Positions 59,388-64,000 of a stretch of DNA of 64,000 nt are shown here, one piece after another; positions within the stretch are counted from its first letter, which is position 1; each line of letters begins with the position of its first letter. This DNA comes from Fredericiella sp963839515. Its GTDB lineage: Bacteria > Chloroflexota > Anaerolineae > Caldilineales > Caldilineaceae. The DNA lies in the NCBI GenBank assembly GCA_963839515.1, contig CAWIVN010000001.1, forward strand, positions 378,370 through 442,369, given 5' to 3'. A program made the translations under genes and the position numbers. The notes beneath the pieces are model-generated. The model saw only the letters and a list, made by a program, of their open reading frames with translations. It was not told the origin of the DNA and ran no database searches.

Positions 59388-62112
59388 CGGCGGTGCGGGG
59401 GAAAAGAACATTACTATCCCCGAGACGTGGGCGCCGGCCGTCAGCACGCCAGATGCGCAGAGCAGCCTGGTGGGTGAAACGGTTGGGTTAGCGATCGAGG
59501 CAGTGGATTACGACGGCGACCCGCTCACCTACAGTGCGGTGGGACTGCCGCCCGGGTTGTCGATCGACAATGCGGGTATGATTGGCGGGACGATCGTGAA
59601 TGCGGTGGGCAGCACCGGCGTCTACCCCGTCACGGTGACGGTGCGCGACAACCGGGCGTTTGCCGGCAGCACGGCGTTTGACTGGACGGTGCAAGCAGCG
59701 CCATTGGTGTTGGATGGCATCGTGTCGGAACCCCAGCTGGTGGACACGGCGGTAGGCTACGCGGCGAGCAGCAGCAACGGCATCAACCCGCGGTACAAAT
59801 GGCAGTTTGGCGACGGGTCGGCGGAGACGGCGTACTCTGTCGACCCGAGCAGCAGCCACGTCTTTGCTGCGCCGGGCATCTACGTGGTGCGGCTGACGGC
59901 GACAGACGACCGTACGGTAGAGCAGAGCGTCACCTTTGTGCAGGCCATTCACCTGCCGCTGACGGTGGGGAAGCCGATGGCCTCGACCAGCATCGCCTAC
60001 GAGCAGCAAGCAAGCGGCCAGCTAACAGCAGGCGGCCAGCAAGCAGGCGGCCAGCTGGCTGGCGGCAACGGCCGGGTGTGGGTGGTTAACGGCGACAACA
60101 ACACGGTCTCGGTGTTTGATGCGGCTACTAACGCCAAGCTGGCCGAGGTCCCGGTGGGGGCGGCCCCGCGCAGCCTGGCCGTGGGACCGGCAGGCAGTGG
60201 GGCGGCGGGCAAGGTGTGGGTCACAAATCGAGATTCGTCCAGCATCAGCGTGGTGAATGCCGGCACCTTGGCGGTGGAGAGCACCATCGGCCTGCCGTTT
60301 GCTGCGCAGCCGTCTGGCCTTGTCTTTGCGCCCGGCGGCGCGCCCGGTGGGGTGTTTGCCTATGTGGCGCTGGAGGGGACGGGACAGGTGCTCAAGCTTG
60401 ACCCGGGCACAGGGAGCGTGGTGGGCAGCGTGGCGGTCGGGCCGAACCCGCGCCACCTGGCAGTCAGCGCCGATGGGGGCACCCTGCTGGTGGCGCGCTA
60501 TGTCACGCCGCCGCTGCCCCGTGAGGCAACGGCCAGCCTACAGCAGGCGGCCAGCTTACAGCAGGCGGCCAGCTTACATACGTCCGCAAACGGGACCGAG
60601 GCCGGCGGCGAGGTGGTGGCGGTGAACACCGGCAGCATGACCGTCGCCAAGACCGTGGTATTGCAGTTGAGCGATAAGTCCGACACCGAGGCGCAGGGGC
60701 GCGGGGTGCCCAACTACCTGGGGGCGCCGGCCATCTCGCCCGACGGTGGTGCGGCCTGGGTGCCGTCCAAGCAGGACAACGTGCAGCGTGGGGTGCTGCG
60801 CGACGGCAAGAACCTCAACTTCCAGAATACGGTGCGGGCCATTTCCTCGCGCATTGACATCGCCAGCCTGAGCGAGGACTACACAGCACGGGTGGATCAC
60901 GACAACGCCGGCGTGGCCAGCAGCGCGGTTTTTGACCCTAACGGCATCTACTTGTTTGTGGCGTTGGAGACAAGCCGCGAGGTGGCGGTGGTGGACGTCT
61001 TTGGCCGGCGCGAGCTGTTCCGCGTCCCCGTGGGGCGGGCGCCGCAGGGGCTGGCCGTCTCGCCTGACGGCACGCGGCTGTATGCCAACAACTTTATGGA
61101 CCGCTCGGTCAGCGTGCTCGACATTGGAGGCTTGATCAACCAGGGCAGCAGCAGCGTGCCGCTGGTGGCGACGCTGGCGGCGGTGGCGAGCGAGAAGCTC
61201 AGCGCGCAGGTGCTGGCGGGCAAGCAGCTGTTCTACGATGCCAAGGACCCGCGGCTGGCGCGCGACGGCTATCTGAGCTGCGCCGCCTGTCACAACGATG
61301 GGGGGCAGGACGGCCGCGTGTGGGACCTCACCGGCTTTGGCGAGGGGCTGCGCAACACAGTGGCCCTGCGCGGGCGCGGCGGCATGGGGCAGGGGCCGCT
61401 GCACTGGAGCGCCAACTTTGACGAGGTGCAGGACTTTGAGGGGCAGATCCGCAACCTGGCAGGTGGCGCCGGGTTGATGAGCGACGCCGACTTTGCCGCC
61501 ACGCAGGATCCGCTGGGCACGGCCAAGGCCGGCAAGAGCGCCGACCTGGATGCGCTGGCGGCCTATATCGCCTCGCTCAACAGCTTTGACGCCAGCCCTT
61601 ACCGCAACGGCGACGGTACGCTCACCTCGGCGGGCGGGGCGGGCAGGCTCGTGTTCCAGGCTGCCAACTGCGCCAACTGCCATGGCGGCAGCGGCTTCAG
61701 CAACAGCGCGCCAGGCAACGTGCAGAACATCGGCACGATCAAGCCCTCCTCGGGCGGCCGGCTAGGTGGGCTGCTGACGGGTATTGACATTCCTACTTTG
61801 CGTGACGCGTGGCGCAGTGGGCCTTACCTGCATGATGGTTCGGCGCAGACGCTGGGTGATGCCGTGCGCGCCCACAACGATGTCGTCGTCGACGATGCCG
61901 ATTTGGTGAAATTGGTTGCCTATCTCCAGCAGGTGGACGGGTTGGAACCGGCGGTGCCGGCAGCCGTGCCGACTGCCACACCGATCGCTACACCGACCGC
62001 TGCACCGCCGGTGGTTACGCCGACGCCAACGGTCACGCCGGATCCGCGAGAGGTGGCGGAGGTGCCGTGGAGTGGGTTGGATCCGGTGTTTTTGCCGTAT
62101 GTGGGGCGGTAG
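59275..62112 (+). CDS. 3' part of the same protein: F5/8C, PKD, YVTN propeller and di-heme cytochrome c domains
   Basis: Starting with FRYLPRQNAADGRIKEYRFY, which completes the F5/8C domain broken at 59271-59273, the frame runs 945 codons. A second putative-Ig module (GDPLTYSAVGLPPGLSID), a PKD domain (YKWQFGDGSAET), a YVTN-type propeller (RVWVVNGDNNTVSVFDAATN, LYANNFMDRSVSVLD) and a cytochrome c-peroxidase/MauG-like domain follow. Two heme motifs are visible: CAACH (61279-61293) and CANCH (61669-61683). A Pro/Thr linker and DPVFLPYVGR end it. One G too many at 59271-59273 would restore a single protein of about 1690 residues if removed. Heme and Cu on one chain suggest internal electron transfer. 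Confidence 0.82.
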   Translation, partial: FRYLPRQNAADGRIKEYRFYVSADGANWGSPVAKGSFDGGAGEKNITIPETWAPAVSTPDAQSSLVGETVGLAIEAVDYDGDPLTYSAVGLPPGLSIDNAGMIGGTIVNAVGSTGVYPVTVTVRDNRAFAGSTAFDWTVQAAPLVLDGIVSEPQLVDTAVGYAASSSNGINPRYKWQFGDGSAETAYSVDPSSSHVFAAPGIYVVRLTATDDRTVEQSVTFVQAIHLPLTVGKPMASTSIAYEQQASGQLTAGGQQAGGQLAGGNGRVWVVNGDNNTVSVFDAATNAKLAEVPVGAAPRSLAVGPAGSGAAGKVWVTNRDSSSISVVNAGTLAVESTIGLPFAAQPSGLVFAPGGAPGGVFAYVALEGTGQVLKLDPGTGSVVGSVAVGPNPRHLAVSADGGTLLVARYVTPPLPREATASLQQAASLQQAASLHTSANGTEAGGEVVAVNTGSMTVAKTVVLQLSDKSDTEAQGRGVPNYLGAPAISPDGGAAWVPSKQDNVQRGVLRDGKNLNFQNTVRAISSRIDIASLSEDYTARVDHDNAGVASSAVFDPNGIYLFVALETSREVAVVDVFGRRELFRVPVGRAPQGLAVSPDGTRLYANNFMDRSVSVLDIGGLINQGSSSVPLVATLAAVASEKLSAQVLAGKQLFYDAKDPRLARDGYLSCAACHNDGGQDGRVWDLTGFGEGLRNTVALRGRGGMGQGPLHWSANFDEVQDFEGQIRNLAGGAGLMSDADFAATQDPLGTAKAGKSADLDALAAYIASLNSFDASPYRNGDGTLTSAGGAGRLVFQAANCANCHGGSGFSNSAPGNVQNIGTIKPSSGGRLGGLLTGIDIPTLRDAWRSGPYLHDGSAQTLGDAVRAHNDVVVDDADLVKLVAYLQQVDGLEPAVPAAVPTATPIATPTAAPPVVTPTPTVTPDPREVAEVPWSGLDPVFLPYVGR
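60016..60040. repeat. Short repeat inside the propeller, copy A
   Basis: A 25-bp unit beginning GGCCAGCTAACAGCAGG recurs with one mismatch at 60531-60555 and 60549-60573, where two copies overlap to form an 18-bp tandem. Copy A is read in a different frame from the other two (GQLTAGGQ versus AASLQQAAS). Confidence 0.7.
60531..60573. repeat. Short repeat inside the propeller, copies B and C
   Basis: Two overlapping copies (period 18 bp, GGCCAGCNTACAGCAGGC) of the 25-bp unit at 60016. They encode ASLQQAASLQQAASL in a surface loop of the propeller. Confidence 0.7.
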
Positions 62113-62128
62113 GGAGGTTGGGGGAGAC

Positions 62129-62190
62129 GTGCGAGGCTCGCCCCACAGAGTTACGGGTTGGCGAGGTGGAGGGGGGCGAGCCACGCACGG
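62129..62190. repeat. Dispersed hairpin repeat, copy 2
   Basis: Contains GGCTCGCCCCAC (62135-62146), the GAGTTACGGGTTGGCGAGG middle and a diverged right arm GGGGGGCGAGCC (62171-62182). It follows the stop of the giant secreted protein by 16 bp and mirrors copy 1 before that gene. Confidence 0.7.
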
Positions 62191-62356
62191 GGCGCGACCT
62201 GCACGTGGGCGTGCAGGCTACGCGGGAGTAGGGGGAGCGCGGATGGTGAATGTGTTGGTGCTGGGGGCGGCAAAATGATTTGCGTGTTTGGGGGAGGTGG
62301 GATAACGTTCCTTTGTTTGTCGTATTGGCGCAACATTGGGGACGGTGGGATTTTCT

Positions 62357-63571
62357 ATGCAGCGGTTGGGCGTGTGGTTTGGGCGGGCGGGTGTGCAGGT
62401 GCAGCAGCAAGAGCGAGGCATGTGGGCGGCCAAGCTCTATTATTTTAGCTTTTTTGCGGCGATCGGTGCGATAGCACCGTTTTTTAATATCTACCTTCAG
62501 CAGCGGGGTTTGTCGGGCACCGAGATTGGGCTTTTGGGCAGCCTGGCGCCGCTGGTCTCGCTGGTGGCCAACCCATTTTGGGGCGCGGTGTCCGACCGTT
62601 TCCAGGTGCACCAGCTCGTGCTGGCGTTTTGTGTGCTGACGGCAGGCATCCTGAGCGTGCCGTTTATCTGGCTGAATAGCTTTTTTCCCATCCTGCTACT
62701 GCTGCTGGTGATGGTCTTTTTCCGCACACCGGTGCCGCCGCTGCTCGACACCGCGGTCATGGGGATGATCGCGCGCAATGGGGCCTCGTATGGGCGGCAG
62801 CGCATGTTTGGCAGCCTCGGTTTTCTGCTTGCCTCCTATGGGTTGGGGCAGGTGATGGCCTCGGACGATCTCAACCTCATTTTCTGGGTGCACGGCGCGC
62901 TGCTGGCGATCGGGTGTACGATCCTGAGCTTTATGCTGCCGTTTCACAAGCATGTAGAAGCGCATGGGGCGAGCATGTGGCAGGGGCTGCGGACGCTGGC
63001 GGGGCAGCGGCGGTACGTGTCGTTTCTGGTCATGACGGTCTTTGTCGGGTTTGGCTCGGCCTGCTTTATCAACTTTGTGGGACTGCGGCTGCTGTCGCTG
63101 GGCGGCGACAGTGCGCAGGTGGGGCTGGCGTTTGCGCTCAATGCCGTGACGGAGATTCCGGTCATGTTTATGGGCGCACGCCTGTCGGCGCGATTTGGGA
63201 CGACCAAGCTGCTGTTGACGGGCGTCTTTGGGCTGGCGGCGGCCTACATCTTTGCCGGATTGGCGGGATCGCCGTCCATGATCATGGTTGCCATGGCGAT
63301 GGTCGGCTTCTTTAGCGGCGCCTACTGGATGAACCTCGTGATCTTTGCCAACCAGAGTGCGCCGCCGCGGCTGCGCGCCACGGGGCAGTCGCTGGTGGGT
63401 GCGGCACAGACGGGGCTCGGTTGGGCCATCGGCGGGATCACCGGCGGCATTTTGTGGGACGCTTTTGGCGGTACGGCGGTACTGGTTGCGGGAGGCGTAA
63501 GTCTCATCATCGGCGCCTTTGTCTTTATCTTTGGTCAACGCCAGACACAACAAGTAGAGGTTGCACTATGA
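62357..63571 (+). CDS. MFS transporter (nucleoside/sugar-symporter-like group)
   Basis: The product has about 12 hydrophobic helices, opening LYYFSFFAAIGAIAPFFNIYL and LLGSLAPLVSLVANPFWGAVSDR, the LacY/NupG-like MFS_1 pattern, with FMGARLSARFGTTKLLL in the second half. The ATG at 62357 is used; an alternative at 62420 (MWAAKLYYFSF) would remove a basic N-terminal tail. Its stop overlaps the next ATG by 4 bp. Substrate unknown. Confidence 0.8.
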   Translation: MQRLGVWFGRAGVQVQQQERGMWAAKLYYFSFFAAIGAIAPFFNIYLQQRGLSGTEIGLLGSLAPLVSLVANPFWGAVSDRFQVHQLVLAFCVLTAGILSVPFIWLNSFFPILLLLLVMVFFRTPVPPLLDTAVMGMIARNGASYGRQRMFGSLGFLLASYGLGQVMASDDLNLIFWVHGALLAIGCTILSFMLPFHKHVEAHGASMWQGLRTLAGQRRYVSFLVMTVFVGFGSACFINFVGLRLLSLGGDSAQVGLAFALNAVTEIPVMFMGARLSARFGTTKLLLTGVFGLAAAYIFAGLAGSPSMIMVAMAMVGFFSGAYWMNLVIFANQSAPPRLRATGQSLVGAAQTGLGWAIGGITGGILWDAFGGTAVLVAGGVSLIIGAFVFIFGQRQTQQVEVAL

Positions 63572-64000
63572 GCGCGCAGTTTGACACGATTCTGCCCCTG
63601 ATGGAGTCTACGCATGCGAAGTTTAAGGCGTTTATCGCCGCGCTGGGCACCGAAGCGCTGCAGCAGCCGGCGGCGCGCAACCCGTGGAACCCGCGCGAGA
63701 TCGTCGGCCACCTGGTCGACGCCGAGCGGGCGCACCGGCGGTTCATCGAGCTGGTGGCAGGGGGCAACCCGCCGGCCAAGCTGGAGAATTTTGATCTGCA
63801 TGCGTGGAATGCGGCGCGCGTGGCCAAGCGGGCGCAACAGTCGCTGGACGAATTGATGAGCGCGTATGACGAAGAGCGGCGCGCCACGATCGAGGTGCTG
63901 AGGGGACTGCCGGACGATGCCTGGGAGAAGAGCGGGGATCATGCGGCGCTCGGGCATGTGACGGTCGAGCAGGTGGCGCGGATTATCGGGCTGCATGAGC
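63568..64000 (+). CDS. DinB/maleylpyruvate-isomerase-like metal-binding protein (3' end outside window)
   Basis: The frame starts MSAQFDTILPLMESTHAKF and is open to the window end. NPREIVGHLVDAERAHRRFIEL matches the DinB-like four-helix bundle with its first metal His; AWNAARVAKRAQQSLDELM and GHVTVEQVARIIGLHE continue the pattern with further His residues. DinB-like proteins are usually thiol-dependent metalloenzymes such as transferases using bacillithiol or mycothiol. It is coupled to the MFS gene by ATGA. Confidence 0.75.
   Translation, partial: MSAQFDTILPLMESTHAKFKAFIAALGTEALQQPAARNPWNPREIVGHLVDAERAHRRFIELVAGGNPPAKLENFDLHAWNAARVAKRAQQSLDELMSAYDEERRATIEVLRGLPDDAWEKSGDHAALGHVTVEQVARIIGLHE

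Overview
The window is bacterial, GC-rich and gene-dense, and most resembles the phylum Chloroflexota (Anaerolineae or Caldilineae type). The evidence is a PyrF-PyrE fusion in OMP decarboxylase-first order, secreted proteins with Pro/Thr linkers and a short C-terminal [VI]-[YF]-[LM]-P motif, paired S41 proteases, an LCP protein, menaquinone genes (menA, menE), and -10 boxes that are often TACAAT and sometimes sit so close to the ATG that the mRNA would be leaderless. This assignment is inferred from content; no rRNA is present. I saw no transposase, integrase, phage gene or CRISPR array.

Layout. 0-9.8 kb: cell-envelope genes (beta-propeller protein, LCP ligase, a large M23/TIM-barrel protein, an SLC13-type transporter, lgt) with a small gene graveyard at 5.8-6.3 kb. 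9.9-24.5 kb: a sulfur/thiol-redox island. On the minus strand it runs from an ArsR-rhodanese regulator through DsrE, a methyltransferase, a rhodanese-metallo-beta-lactamase fusion, a nucleoside phosphorylase, an MFS carrier, a two-component system, DUF302, a YgaP-like membrane protein and a membrane thioredoxin. Divergent from it are a thioredoxin-reductase-like flavoprotein, a two-domain disulfide oxidoreductase and an ECF sigma factor. A decayed histidine kinase, a NosR/NapH-like 4Fe-4S membrane protein with partner, and truncated rhodanese and LysR genes follow. Three promoters in this island carry the same direct repeat, CTTCACA-N4-CTTCA[CA]A, at a fixed distance from a -10-like hexamer. 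This looks like the regulon of the local OmpR-type regulator.

24.9-34.3 kb: a PAS histidine kinase, an orphan molybdopterin oxidoreductase with a strong promoter and a palindromic operator, a sorbosone-dehydrogenase-like lipoprotein and two overlapping S41 proteases. 34.4-37.8 kb: an RNA-quality and RNA-modification operon (smpB, a tRNA-guanine transglycosylase paralogue with an atypical specificity loop, an Rmt-type 16S rRNA m7G1405 methyltransferase homologue, a helical-repeat protein). 37.8-45 kb: menA, murI, a MOCS-like aminotransferase, menE, a SpoU methylase, an HD hydrolase and an SPFH protein. 45.1-52.9 kb: pyrimidine synthesis in two blocks (pyrC-pyrB on plus; phosphatase-pyrFE-pyrD on minus) around a secreted FG-GAP-like protein. 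52.9-53.2 kb: SRP RNA and tRNA-Ser(GGA) behind one consensus promoter. 53.3-56.4 kb: hemD, a frameshifted methyltransferase, a GNAT and ppa.

56.4-62.2 kb: a very large secreted protein, interrupted by one frameshift, that joins a copper-radical (galactose/glyoxal) oxidase with all its active-site residues to discoidin, PKD, YVTN-propeller and di-heme cytochrome c domains. It is bracketed by two copies of a hairpin-forming dispersed repeat and preceded by a 16-bp tandem repeat. The window ends with an MFS carrier and a partial DinB-like gene. Functions are read from motifs by eye; no database search was run.
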